Shown here one piece after another: positions 7,005 through 16,723 of a DNA stretch of 64,000 bases. Every line of letters begins with the position of its first letter. The first letter of the stretch is position 1. Under the pieces are notes generated by a model. It had not been told where the DNA came from. It did no database searches and was given only the letters and a program-made list of their open reading frames with translations. The stretch lies in NCBI GenBank assembly GCA_050948665.1, contig JBMNEH010000001.1:558001-622000 (forward strand), given 5' to 3'. The stretch comes from JBMNEH01 sp050948665 (GTDB lineage Bacteria > Bacillota > Clostridia > Christensenellales > UMGS416). A program made the translations under genes and the position numbers.

Positions 7005-8747
7005 TCAGTACTTATCCCGCTTCACATAATGGGTGTGGAGCAGTTCATGGGCCTTATGACCGCCGATTTCGCCCAGATAATCGGCGTAGAGATTTTTGAC
7101 CTCCTGATTCAGATGGGATTTACGGATGGGCAGATGCTTGTCCTCCTCGTAGATGGCCCTGGCGCGGAGCAGCCGGGGATCGGCCTTGAACTTCACGGGA
7201 GCGGGGACGATGGGCTGCCCGCCGCCAGTGACGCAACCGCCGGGACAAGCCATGACCTCAATGAAATCATACTGCTTTTCACCGGCTTTGATGGCCTCCA
7301 GCAGTTTGGCCGCGTTCCCCGTGGAATGGGCGACCGCGATCCTGACAGGAGTGCCGTCCAGGTCGATGGTGGCTTCCTTAACACCCTCAACACCGCGGAC
7401 AGCGGTGAATTCGATTTTATCGAGAGTCTTTCCGGTGACGATCTCATACACAGTACGGAGCGCCGCCTCCATCACGCCGCCGGTAGCGCCGAAGATGACG
7501 GCGGCGCCGGAACCTTCACCCAGCAGGGTGTCAAAAGGCTGATCCTCCAGACTGGCGAAATCGATACCCGCCACCCGGATCATATGGGCAAGCTCACGAG
7601 TGGTGATGACGATGTCGGTATCCGGGTACTGTGTCCCATGCATTTCCTCCCGCTGCGCCTCAAACTTCTTGGCGGTACAGGGCATGACGGCGACCACCAC
7701 GATGTCCTTGGGATCGATCCCCGCATTCTCGGCATAATAGGACTTAATGATCGCGCCCTCCATGCTCATAGGGGACTTGCAGGTGGACAGGTTGGGGATA
7801 AACTCGGGATAGAAGGTTTCGCAGAACTTGATCCACCCGGGGGAGCAGGAGGTGATCATGGGCAGCACGCCGTTGTTCTTCAGACGGTGCAGAAGCTCGG
7901 TTCCTTCCTCCATAATGGTCAGGTCGGCGGCAAAGTTGGTATCGAACACTTTGTCAAAGCCCAAACGGTGGAGGGCGGCGGATAACTTGCCGGTGACACG
8001 GGTGCCCATGGGAAGGCCGAATTCCTCGCCGATGCCCACGCGGATGGAGGGCGCCGTGTGTACCACAACATGCTTGGAGGGGTCCTTCAGGGCGTTCCAC
8101 ACTTTGGCGGTGTCATCCCGCTCCTTGATGGCGCCTACCGGGCAGACCTGGATGCACTGGCCGCACTGTATACAGGCTACCTCTCCCAGGCCTTTTTTGA
8201 AGTAGGGCTCAACATGGGTCATGAATCCCCGGTTTGTGGGGCCCAATACGCCGACACTCTGCACGGCTTCGCAGACGGCAACGCAGCGGCGGCAGAGGAT
8301 GCACTTGTTGGGATCACGGATGATGGCGACCGAAGAATCATCGGCGGGCTCCATCTCTTTGGCGCCGGACTGGAAGCGGATCTCGTCCACACCCAAATCC
8401 CTGGCCAGAGCCTGCAGTTCGCAGTTCTGGTTGCGGATACAGGTAAGGCAGGAACGGTCATGGTTGGAGAGGATCAGCTCCAGATTCATCTTCCGGGCTT
8501 CCCGTATGGCGGGAGTGTTGGTCTTTACCACCATGCCGTTGGTAGCGGGCATGGTGCAGGCAGCGTTGAAGGCGCGGGCGCCGGTATCCACGATACACAT
8601 ACGGCAGGCACCGATCTCGTTGACACCCTTGAGATAGCACAGGGTGGGAATCGTAACATTGGCGGCGGCGGCGGCCTCCAGTACGGTAGAACCGTCGGGC
8701 ACCGTGACCTGTATGCCGTCAATGGTCAGTGTAATCATTTTTTCCAT
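7005..8747 (-). CDS. hndD: [FeFe] hydrogenase catalytic subunit HndD (HydA-like)
   Basis: Catalytic subunit of a soluble NAD(P)-linked, probably electron-bifurcating [FeFe] hydrogenase. At 580 residues it matches HndD. In order: [2Fe-2S] Cys 37/48/51/64; NuoG-like His96-Cys100-Cys103-Cys109; two 4Fe-4S motifs (149/152/155/159 and 192/195/198/202); then the H-cluster domain with TSCSPGW (299-305), MPCTAKKFE (about 355-363) and MACPGGCVTGGG (499-510). The start chosen is MEKMITLTID, preceded by an AGAGGAGGACATTC site. It is the last gene of the operon, 17 bases after hndC. The maturases HydEFG are not in the window. Confidence 0.97.
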   Translation of the reverse strand: MEKMITLTIDGIQVTVPDGSTVLEAAAAANVTIPTLCYLKGVNEIGACRMCIVDTGARAFNAACTMPATNGMVVKTNTPAIREARKMNLELILSNHDRSCLTCIRNQNCELQALARDLGVDEIRFQSGAKEMEPADDSSVAIIRDPNKCILCRRCVAVCEAVQSVGVLGPTNRGFMTHVEPYFKKGLGEVACIQCGQCIQVCPVGAIKERDDTAKVWNALKDPSKHVVVHTAPSIRVGIGEEFGLPMGTRVTGKLSAALHRLGFDKVFDTNFAADLTIMEEGTELLHRLKNNGVLPMITSCSPGWIKFCETFYPEFIPNLSTCKSPMSMEGAIIKSYYAENAGIDPKDIVVVAVMPCTAKKFEAQREEMHGTQYPDTDIVITTRELAHMIRVAGIDFASLEDQPFDTLLGEGSGAAVIFGATGGVMEAALRTVYEIVTGKTLDKIEFTAVRGVEGVKEATIDLDGTPVRIAVAHSTGNAAKLLEAIKAGEKQYDFIEVMACPGGCVTGGGQPIVPAPVKFKADPRLLRARAIYEEDKHLPIRKSHLNQEVKNLYADYLGEIGGHKAHELLHTHYVKRDKY

Positions 8748-8764
8748 GAATGTCCTCCTCTGGC

Positions 8765-10567
<1,803 letters not shown>

Positions 10568-10588
10568 GGATTTTCTCCTTTCCGGTTG

Positions 10589-10960
10589 TTATTCCTTAAT
10601 GTAAGCGCCGTAGGTATATTCCTCTACGGGCTTGTTATTCACGATATGCTCGGTGACAATACGGGCGACCATGTCAGGGGTCACCTTGCAGTAGGTCACC
10701 TTTTCCTGGTCCGGAGTAAAAACCTGCACCATGGGCTCAAGGGCGCATATGCCGAGACAGCCGGACTGGGTCACCATGACATTGTTCAGCCCCCGCTTTT
10801 GTACTTCTTCCACAAACTTCAGCAGAACGGGGCGGGCGCCGGCAGCGATCCCGCAGGTGGCCATGCCCACGACGACGCGGACGGAACCATCCTCCTTGCG
10901 CAGCGTGACAGCTTGTTGCGCTTTGGCGCGAATGGCCATTAATTCTTCAATAGATTTCAT
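10589..10960 (-). CDS. hndB: hydrogenase subunit HndB, thioredoxin-like [2Fe-2S] protein
   Basis: A 123-residue thioredoxin-fold ferredoxin-like subunit of the Hnd complex. The visible cysteines are residues 36 (ATCGIAAGA), 68 and 72 (GCLGICALEP) and 91. The first pair of ligands usual for [2Fe-2S] thioredoxin-like proteins is reduced to one, with Cys91 the only other candidate. GGAGG lies 8 bases before the ATG. The gene overlaps the end of the HATPase gene by 14 bases, so it is probably translationally coupled. Confidence 0.92.
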   Translation of the reverse strand: MKSIEELMAIRAKAQQAVTLRKEDGSVRVVVGMATCGIAAGARPVLLKFVEEVQKRGLNNVMVTQSGCLGICALEPMVQVFTPDQEKVTYCKVTPDMVARIVTEHIVNNKPVEEYTYGAYIKE

Positions 10961-11513
10961 GGGTCGAACCTCCGTATAATGATTTCACCCCTTCAGGGAT
11001 GGTTTGAGCAAACCAGGCCGTCATGTCCGGCCCGTCCAGCGGCACATCGGGACCGACGATCTCCCGTATTTGCCGTGTATCCAGAGAAAATTCCCTGCCG
11101 TCCCGTGTCTGCTTCCAGACAAAATTCCGTTCCGGGTTCATCAGTATCAGCGTCTGCAGGGTGCCAGCCATATCTCCCATGGGAGGGCGGTCAATGTGAC
11201 TCAGCCGGTACCAGCCGCTGATCCGTGTCCCGACGCCGGGGGCGCTTGTCAGGGAAAACTCCCCCTCGCAGGCTTCGCAGGCCTCTTTAAACAGGGGGAT
11301 GCCCAACCCCACCTTTCGGGTGGTTCGCCCGGTCACAAAGGGACTGACCACCTTGCTGACCAGTTCGGCATCCATACCGCGGCCGTTGTCTTCAACGGTG
11401 AGGGAGAGCCTGTCTCCGACGGTGTCCTCCTCAATGGTGACCTCCACCAGGGAGGCGCCGGCGGACAGCGCATTCTGCGTCAAATCCAGCACTGACAGGG
11501 ACAGGTCTTTCAT
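10947..11513 (-). CDS. HATPase-domain protein inside the hydrogenase operon
   Basis: A 188-residue protein with a GHKL (histidine-kinase/anti-sigma-like) ATP-binding domain. The N box is LTQNALSAGA near residue 12, G1 DNGRGM near 43, and G2 GLGIPL near 69. There is no DHp or phosphoacceptor histidine domain and no membrane segment, so it is not a normal sensor kinase. The C-terminal about 80 residues match nothing I recognise. A gene like this is found between the NuoE-like and HndB-like genes in other clostridial hyd operons; its role is unknown, and regulation or assembly has been suggested only by position. It starts 2 bases after hndA and overlaps hndB. Confidence 0.88.
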   Translation of the reverse strand: MKDLSLSVLDLTQNALSAGASLVEVTIEEDTVGDRLSLTVEDNGRGMDAELVSKVVSPFVTGRTTRKVGLGIPLFKEACEACEGEFSLTSAPGVGTRISGWYRLSHIDRPPMGDMAGTLQTLILMNPERNFVWKQTRDGREFSLDTRQIREIVGPDVPLDGPDMTAWFAQTIPEGVKSLYGGSTHEIY

Positions 11514-11515
11514 AC

Positions 11516-11986
11516 TTAATATTTCGCCAGCATGGCGGCGACTTCCTTGGGAGTCAACCGTCCGTATACGTCCTCATCCACCGTGACGACCGGCGCCAAA
11601 CCGCAGCAACCCAGGCAGCGGGTCGACAGCAGTGTGAACTTGCCGTCCTCCGTGGTGGCTCCCTCTTCGATGCCAAGCTGTTTTTTAAGCTCATCAAATA
11701 CCGCTTGCGCGCCCTTTACGTAACAGGCCGTCCCCAGACAGATGGAAATCGTGTGCTTGCCCTTGGGGTAAAGCGTAAACTGAGAGTAGAAGGTCGCAAT
11801 GCCGTATACCTCTGTTACGGGCACCTTCAACGCCTCAGCGATATGGTTCTGTACCTCGATGGGCAGGTAGCCGAAAACATCCTGGGCTTTCTGCATGACA
11901 CGCATCAACGGTCCGGGGGTGTCTTTCACCTCCGCGATGTACTGATCCAGCACATCAAACAATTCTTTCTGGCTGCGTTCCGCCAT
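11516..11986 (-). CDS. hndA: hydrogenase subunit HndA (NuoE-like [2Fe-2S])
   Basis: A 156-residue NuoE/HydC-type thioredoxin-fold subunit. The four cluster cysteines are in CLGTACYVKGA and STRCLGCCGLAP, with the usual spacing. It passes electrons within the NAD(P)-linked hydrogenase. The start chosen is MAERSQKEL at 11986, with AAGGAGG 7 bases upstream; a frame continuing to 12019 lacks such a site. It is the first gene of the five-gene hnd operon and lies just downstream of a promoter whose -10 is embedded in an inverted repeat. Confidence 0.95.
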   Translation of the reverse strand: MAERSQKELFDVLDQYIAEVKDTPGPLMRVMQKAQDVFGYLPIEVQNHIAEALKVPVTEVYGIATFYSQFTLYPKGKHTISICLGTACYVKGAQAVFDELKKQLGIEEGATTEDGKFTLLSTRCLGCCGLAPVVTVDEDVYGRLTPKEVAAMLAKY

Positions 11987-12017
11987 GGTAAATCCTCCTT
12001 GTACATAGTGCGACAAC

Positions 12018-12056
12018 ATACTTTAAAAGTATAACATAGTTTTTATGGTTTTGCAC
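12018..12056 (-). promoter_or_regulatory. hnd operon promoter with overlapping inverted repeat
   Basis: On the minus strand the -10 is TATACT (12033-12028) and a weak -35 GTGCAA lies at 12056-12051, 17 bases away. The inverted repeat ATACTTT-A-AAAGTAT (12018-12032) covers the -10, so a bound protein would block initiation. The repeat does not resemble the usual Rex box TTGTGA...TCACAA. Confidence 0.6.
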
Positions 12057-12149
12057 TTCTTTTTTCCGGGAATCGGGGTAATCGGACGCCTTGTTTTATC
12101 ATCGGACGAATGTCCCCGGTTTCCGGAGGGGAAAGAGCTGATTTCCGGC

Positions 12150-12695
12150 TCACCTCCCAAACAGCTTCGCCAAAGGTCCCACGATCTTCTGCAGGTCCGC
12201 GATGGATTGATTCAAGCCGTCGATATCGATGGTGTCCAGCTTCTCCGCGGCACCGGCGACGCTGCCCTGCCCTTCCTCGATAAAGGCTTTGACCTCAGTC
12301 AGCATACCCGCAAGGTCGAGGGAGGAGATATCCTCCAGAGCGGCTTTCAGGGAATCCATGCTCCCCTCCCAGTCGGCGGCGGCCAGCGCCTCCGCGGCCC
12401 GGTTCAGCTTATCGATGGTGTTGTTCAGATCTTCCTCCTCCAGCACCGATACGATTTCCGACAGCCCGTCCGACAGCGCGTTCATCTTTTCACCGGCTGT
12501 CTGCAGGGTTTCCAGCGCCCGATTCAGCCGGGGCAGCGCCGGCAGCAGGGCAGCGAAGCAAAACACTGTCAGCGCAAAGCTCAGCCCCAGAGAGATCCAG
12601 GCGACCAGCATTTGCTTTTTCAATGTGCGGTTTTGCTCAATGGCGGTACGGGCCAGCTGCTCCAAGATAAGGGTAGTGTCCTGTGTTGCTTCCAT
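12150..12695 (-). CDS. membrane-anchored coiled-coil protein of unknown function
   Basis: A 181-residue protein that I do not recognise. A charged N-terminus (about 30 residues) is followed by one transmembrane helix, about residues 32-55. A long alpha-helical, heptad-like region rich in Ala, Leu, Glu and Asp follows, to about residue 165. The layout resembles methyl-accepting or septation-type single-span coiled-coil proteins but no signature is present. GGGAGGC is 5 bases before ATG. It is monocistronic, with its own promoter at 12715-12742. Confidence 0.8.
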   Translation of the reverse strand: MEATQDTTLILEQLARTAIEQNRTLKKQMLVAWISLGLSFALTVFCFAALLPALPRLNRALETLQTAGEKMNALSDGLSEIVSVLEEEDLNNTIDKLNRAAEALAAADWEGSMDSLKAALEDISSLDLAGMLTEVKAFIEEGQGSVAGAAEKLDTIDIDGLNQSIADLQKIVGPLAKLFGR

Positions 12696-12714
12696 ATTAT
12701 GCCTCCCGGAAACA

Positions 12715-12742
12715 AGATAACGCAATACAACCCGAAATGCAA
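12715..12742 (-). promoter_or_regulatory. promoter of the coiled-coil membrane protein
   Basis: Minus strand: -35 TTGCAT (12742-12737), 16-base spacer, -10 TTATCT (12720-12715), about 20 bases upstream of the start codon. Confidence 0.5.
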
Positions 12743-12967
12743 GAATTTTTCCTTCAAGGGGAGGGGCAAGTCTCTTTTGCTTTCCGTATCATAGGGGTGT
12801 TCCGGGAACGAGGACACCGACGGGACGAGGGGAACGCGGCCGGGCCGCCGCCGCTTTTTTGCTTTCGGAAAAAGGAAGGAAGGCCCCTTTCCGCTTCCTT
12901 TCGGGAGCCCGCAGACAGGTCGGGAACGAAGGCCCGGCGGGACGTTAAAAAACTTTTCGAAAAAGAC

Positions 12968-12995
12968 TGTACAAAATAAAAACATGTGTTATAAT
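12968..12995 (+). promoter_or_regulatory. promoter of the zinc-ribbon gene, followed by a structured leader
   Basis: -35 TGTACA (12968-12973), 16-base spacer, -10 TATAAT (12990-12995). The leader of about 105 bases contains an inverted repeat with arms GAGATGGGA and TCCCATTCTC just before the ribosome binding site. The stretch 12743-12967 between the two divergent promoters shows no gene. Confidence 0.6.
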
Positions 12996-13107
12996 AGTGG
13001 AGGCCTAAGGGTAGAGAGTCTTTCGGGTATTCCTTCTCCAATATTAGAGATGGGAAAACAAAGAGACATCCCATTCTCAGGTAACATATTTTAGGAGGAT
13101 CCCCATA

Positions 13108-13377
13108 ATGTATCAGGACAAAACACTCGTCTGCAAGGATTGCGGAAATGAATTTGTTTTCTCAGCCGACGAACAGGCTTTCTTCGCCGAGAAAGGCTTT
13201 GAGAATGAACCCGGACGCTGCCCCGCCTGCCGTCAGGCTCGCCGCAGCACCCGCCGTACCCGCGAGATGTATGATGTTGTATGTGATGAGTGCGGCCGGC
13301 CCACCCAGGTGCCTTTTCAGCCCACTGAAGGCCGTCCCGTGTACTGCCGCGATTGTTTCGAGAACCATCGTCGTTAA
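13108..13377 (+). CDS. zinc-ribbon domain protein (two CxxC pairs plus CxxC tail)
   Basis: An 89-residue protein with zinc-binding motifs CKDCGNEF (about residues 9-16), CPACRQARR (about 38-46), CDECGRP (about 59-65) and CRDCF (about 80-84). This is the probable zinc-ribbon family widespread in Clostridia. The fold usually binds nucleic acid or protein; the role is unknown. A strong AGGAGG precedes ATG, and a strong terminator follows 12 bases after the stop, so the transcript is monocistronic. Confidence 0.9.
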   Translation: MYQDKTLVCKDCGNEFVFSADEQAFFAEKGFENEPGRCPACRQARRSTRRTREMYDVVCDECGRPTQVPFQPTEGRPVYCRDCFENHRR

Positions 13378-13389
13378 TGCATGAAAGAA

Positions 13390-13419
13390 ACTGCCGGTAT
13401 GCGTACCGGCAGTTTTTTT
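13390..13419 (+). terminator. intrinsic terminator after the zinc-ribbon gene
   Basis: A perfect 10-bp stem, ACTGCCGGTA / TACCGGCAGT, with loop TGCG and seven T. The next gene starts 14 bases beyond, so its expression depends on read-through or a promoter I do not see. Confidence 0.9.
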
Positions 13420-13432
13420 GTATGGAGGAAGG

Positions 13433-13957
13433 ATGCTGCGTAAAGAGTTTGTGCTGACAGAATTGAAGTCCCGTGGGATCGCTTTCCGGGTGTTTGACCA
13501 TCCGCCGGTGATGACGGCCGATGAAGCGGCGCGGATCCGGGAGGCCGCGGGGGACAGGGGACGGCATTGCAAGAATCTGTTTCTGACCCCGGTGCGCCGG
13601 GGGAGAAACGAAAAGTTCTGGCTGCTGGCGGTGCCGATCTATGCCCGACCGGATCTGAAAGCACTCGGAAAACGGGTGGCTTCCGCCAAGTTCGAGCTGG
13701 GCGGAGAGGAACAACTGGCGGAACGGCTGGGGGTGAAGCCCGGATCGGTCAGCCCGTTGGCGCTTGTCTATCCTGGCGCCGAGAACCTGCCCCTGCTGCT
13801 GGACAGCCGACTGGGAACGGAGGAATTTATCTCCTTCCATCCGGGGGTGAATACCTCCACCTGTGTGTTGGAAATGGGGGAATTTCGCAAGTTTCTTTCC
13901 ACTCTTTCCAATCCTGTCACCTGGATCGACATTCCCGAACAGGATACGAGGGAATAA
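13433..13957 (+). CDS. YbaK/ProX-type aminoacyl-tRNA deacylase
   Basis: A 174-residue free-standing editing domain that hydrolyses mischarged aminoacyl-tRNA, most likely Ala-tRNA(Pro) in the PrdX/ProXp-ala subfamily. Supporting motifs are FDHPPVMTADEA (about 20-31), the conserved lysine in CKNLFL (about 47-52) and FHPGVNTST (about 137-145). ATG at 13433 has GGAGG four bases upstream. Subfamily specificity (Cys or Ala) cannot be settled from motifs alone. Confidence 0.88.
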   Translation: MLRKEFVLTELKSRGIAFRVFDHPPVMTADEAARIREAAGDRGRHCKNLFLTPVRRGRNEKFWLLAVPIYARPDLKALGKRVASAKFELGGEEQLAERLGVKPGSVSPLALVYPGAENLPLLLDSRLGTEEFISFHPGVNTSTCVLEMGEFRKFLSTLSNPVTWIDIPEQDTRE

Positions 13958-13994
13958 GACGCAGTTCTCCCGCTGCCCCATTCCGTACAATGAA

Positions 13995-14019
13995 AAAATC
14001 CGCCCGGAGGGCGGATTTT
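13995..14019. terminator. bidirectional terminator between the deacylase and transketolase genes
   Basis: Arms AAAATCCGCCC and GGGCGGATTTT with loop GGA, between two convergent genes. A- and T-rich tracts on both sides let it serve both strands. Confidence 0.85.
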
Positions 14020-14027
14020 CGTTTTCT

Positions 14028-16010
14028 TTACTTGAGCAGCGCCAGCGCCTTTTCTACGGCGTTTTCCACGGTGAAGCCGAACTTTTCAAACAGACGAGCC
14101 GCGGGAGCGGAGGCGCCGAAGCCCTTCATGCAGATCATATCCCCGTCCAGACCGATGAATTCTTCCCAGCCGAACCGGGCGGCCGCCTCGATGCCCAACC
14201 GGGCGCGGACGGTGTTGGGGATGACGGATTCCCGGTATTCCGGGGTCTGTCTGGCGAAAACCTCCCAGCTGGGCAGGGAAATCACCCGGCTGTCCACGCC
14301 CCTGTCCCATAGGGCTGCCTGTGTCTGCAGAGCCAGCTCGCACTCCGAGCCGGTGGCCAGCAGCAGCAGGGCGGGGGAGCCGCTCTTTTCCCTTGAAAGG
14401 ATATAGCCGCCATACCGGGCGTTTTTTCCGATCTCGCCGGGATAAAGGGGGAGGTTTTGCCGGGTCAGCACAAGACAGGTGGGACCCTGGTTCTCTATGG
14501 CGTACACCCAGGCGGCGGCAGTCTCGACGGGATCTGCCGGGCGATAGACCGTCATACCGGGTATGGAGCGGAGGCTGGCCAGATGCTCAATAGGCTGGTG
14601 GGTGGGGCCGTCCTCCCCGACGCCGATGGAATCATGGGTGAGGATATAGATCACAGGAAGCTGCATAAGGGCGGACAGCCGCATGGAATGCTTCATATAA
14701 TCGCTGAATACGAAGAAGGTGGCGCAGTAGGCGCGAAGTCCCCCGTGGAGGGCAATGCCGTTGGCGATGGCAGCCATAGCGTGTTCCCGGACGCCGAAGT
14801 GCATATTGGAGCCGCTCCGGTCCTCCCCTGAGAAGTAGGGAACGCCCTTCATATCCGACATATTGGAGGGGGCGAGATCGGCGGAACCGCCGAAAAGGTT
14901 GGGAAGGATCTTCGCCAATTGATTCAAGACTTCACCGGAGCTTCTCCGGGTGGCGTTCCCCTTCTCAAAGGAAAAGAGGCTGTCCTCCTGCCAAAGATCC
15001 GGAGTCTTTCCGGAATGGAATTCCTGCCAACGGACGGCTAGCTCGGGGTAATTCCGGGCATAAGCTGTAAAAAGGGATTCCCACTCCTTCCGGCGGGCGG
15101 CGGCGGCGCCTTTCAGCTTTTCCATATAGGCGTAGACCTCATCCGGAACGTAGAAGGCGGGTTCCTGGGGCCAGTTGAAAAACTCCTTGGCAGCCGCTAA
15201 ATTCTCGGCGCCCAAAGGTTCCCCGTGGGCGGAGGCTTTCCCCTGTTTAGCGGGACATCCATAGCCAATGACGGTATGGACGATGATCAGGGTGGGTCTT
15301 TCTTCCTCTTTTACGGCTTCTTTCATGGCCGCCTTCAGCGCGGCCAGGTCGTTGCCGTCTTGCACCTCCAGCACCTGCCAGCCGTAAGCTTTGTAACGCT
15401 CCGGTACCGACTCTGTAAAGGTAATATCCGTATGGCCTTCTATTGAAATATCGTTATCATCGTACAATACGATGAGTTTTCCCAGACCCAGAGTGCCGGC
15501 TAGGGAGGAGGCCTCTCCGGAGATGCCCTCCATCATACAGCCGTCTCCGCAAAGCACCCAAGTGCGGTGGTCCACCACAGGGTAGCCCTCCCGGTTGAAC
15601 TCGGCAGCCAGCCGCGCCTCCGCGATGGCGAAGCCGACGCCGTTGGCGATCCCCTGCCCCAGGGGTCCCGTTGTGGTTTCAATGCCGACGGTATGCCGGT
15701 ATTCGGGGTGGCCGGGGGTTTTGCTGCCCAGCTGCCGGAAATTCCCCAAATCCTCCAAGGTCAGTCCGTAGCCGAACAGGTGGAGCAGGGAGTACAGCAA
15801 CATGGATCCGTGGCCGGCGGAGAGGATGAACCTGTCCCTGTCCGCCCAGTCGGGGCAGGAGGGGTCATGCTTCATCACATCGCCCCAGAGTGTAAAGGCC
15901 ATGGGCGCCGCGCCCATCGGGAGACCGGGATGGCCGGAATTGGCTTTCTGCACGCCCTCGGCGGAGAGCATACGCACCGCGTTGACGGCCAGTTGCTTGA
16001 CATCTTGCAT
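14028..16010 (-). CDS. tkt: transketolase
   Basis: A 660-residue, full-length thiamine-diphosphate enzyme of the non-oxidative pentose phosphate pathway, which moves two-carbon ketol units between sugar phosphates. N-terminal motif SGHPGLPMGAAPMA; ThDP/metal site GDGCMMEGISGEAS with the distal DN of YDDNDIS; pyrimidine-binding domain with HFGVREHAM; and the HDSIGVGEDGPTHQP signature. GGAGG precedes the ATG. It is the last gene of a three-gene minus-strand unit with DUF2461 and the Ig-like protein. Confidence 0.97.
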   Translation of the reverse strand: MQDVKQLAVNAVRMLSAEGVQKANSGHPGLPMGAAPMAFTLWGDVMKHDPSCPDWADRDRFILSAGHGSMLLYSLLHLFGYGLTLEDLGNFRQLGSKTPGHPEYRHTVGIETTTGPLGQGIANGVGFAIAEARLAAEFNREGYPVVDHRTWVLCGDGCMMEGISGEASSLAGTLGLGKLIVLYDDNDISIEGHTDITFTESVPERYKAYGWQVLEVQDGNDLAALKAAMKEAVKEEERPTLIIVHTVIGYGCPAKQGKASAHGEPLGAENLAAAKEFFNWPQEPAFYVPDEVYAYMEKLKGAAAARRKEWESLFTAYARNYPELAVRWQEFHSGKTPDLWQEDSLFSFEKGNATRRSSGEVLNQLAKILPNLFGGSADLAPSNMSDMKGVPYFSGEDRSGSNMHFGVREHAMAAIANGIALHGGLRAYCATFFVFSDYMKHSMRLSALMQLPVIYILTHDSIGVGEDGPTHQPIEHLASLRSIPGMTVYRPADPVETAAAWVYAIENQGPTCLVLTRQNLPLYPGEIGKNARYGGYILSREKSGSPALLLLATGSECELALQTQAALWDRGVDSRVISLPSWEVFARQTPEYRESVIPNTVRARLGIEAAARFGWEEFIGLDGDMICMKGFGASAPAARLFEKFGFTVENAVEKALALLK

Positions 16011-16054
16011 TGGGGTACCTCCATGTATTTGAAAGTAAAGAAAAGGGTAAATAA

Positions 16055-16723
16055 TTACAATCCCGCTATATACCGGTAAACCGGCGCAAGCAGGGAGACG
16101 CTTTCCCGCAGGAGGGAGAGCAGCTTGTCCCGGTCGAAAAGCCGGGGATCATCGGAGGGAAAGCTCCTCTCGTAATAGAAGGAGCGGAGTGTGTACCAGG
16201 GAAGCAGCGTTTCCGGCAGATCTCCCGGAACGGAGAGACGTCGGAAGCGCTCTCCTTCGGTACGGAATGCCGCCATTTCCGGCCGGGAAAGGAGGGAGAG
16301 GAAGGAAGCCGGTCGTGTGGCCAACCGGTTCCGGAAACCGTCCATCATTTCCCTCAGCTCGCTATAGCTGCCTAAGCCCACGCTCCAATCCCGAAAGCTG
16401 AGGTAAAAATAAACGGTCAGGGATTCCCCCGTTCGTTTTCCCGCCGGCCGATAGTTCACCATGATATAATCCTTGAAGGGTACGCCCCGAGCATACCGGG
16501 CGTCCCGATAGATGCGGGAGACCGCCTTCTCCGGCCGGGGGTCGAAATTGGGGTTGGCTTCCCGCGCAGCGGGCAGCAGCGCCTCCGCCAGCGCCAGACA
16601 AGGCTGCCTGAGCTCCCTGTCAAAGACCTCTCTGTTCTCGTCGAACCATTGCCGGTCGTTATGGAAGTGAAGATCAAGGAGGAATTGGGGGGCGGCCGGC
16701 GTAAATCCCTGAAAATCTGCCAT
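16055..16723 (-). CDS. DUF2461 family protein
   Basis: A 222-residue protein of the DUF2461/TIGR02453 family, recognised by the N-terminal FLLDLHFHNDRQWFDEN segment, the RIYRDARYARGVPFKDYI block and the later FYYERSF element. The molecular function is unknown. It overlaps the upstream Ig-like gene by one base (TAATG) and precedes tkt by 44 bases. Confidence 0.92.
   Translation of the reverse strand: MADFQGFTPAAPQFLLDLHFHNDRQWFDENREVFDRELRQPCLALAEALLPAAREANPNFDPRPEKAVSRIYRDARYARGVPFKDYIMVNYRPAGKRTGESLTVYFYLSFRDWSVGLGSYSELREMMDGFRNRLATRPASFLSLLSRPEMAAFRTEGERFRRLSVPGDLPETLLPWYTLRSFYYERSFPSDDPRLFDRDKLLSLLRESVSLLAPVYRYIAGL

Noticed and set aside
10947..11513. HATPase gene as a SpoIIAB/RsbW anti-sigma factor
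   Set aside because: It is longer than those proteins, has an unrelated C-terminal part, and lies in the hnd operon with no anti-anti-sigma or sigma gene beside it.
12045..12794. 249-codon plus-strand frame opposite the coiled-coil membrane protein
   Set aside because: It is antisense to a gene with a clean membrane helix, promoter and ribosome binding site; it has no homology that I recognise.
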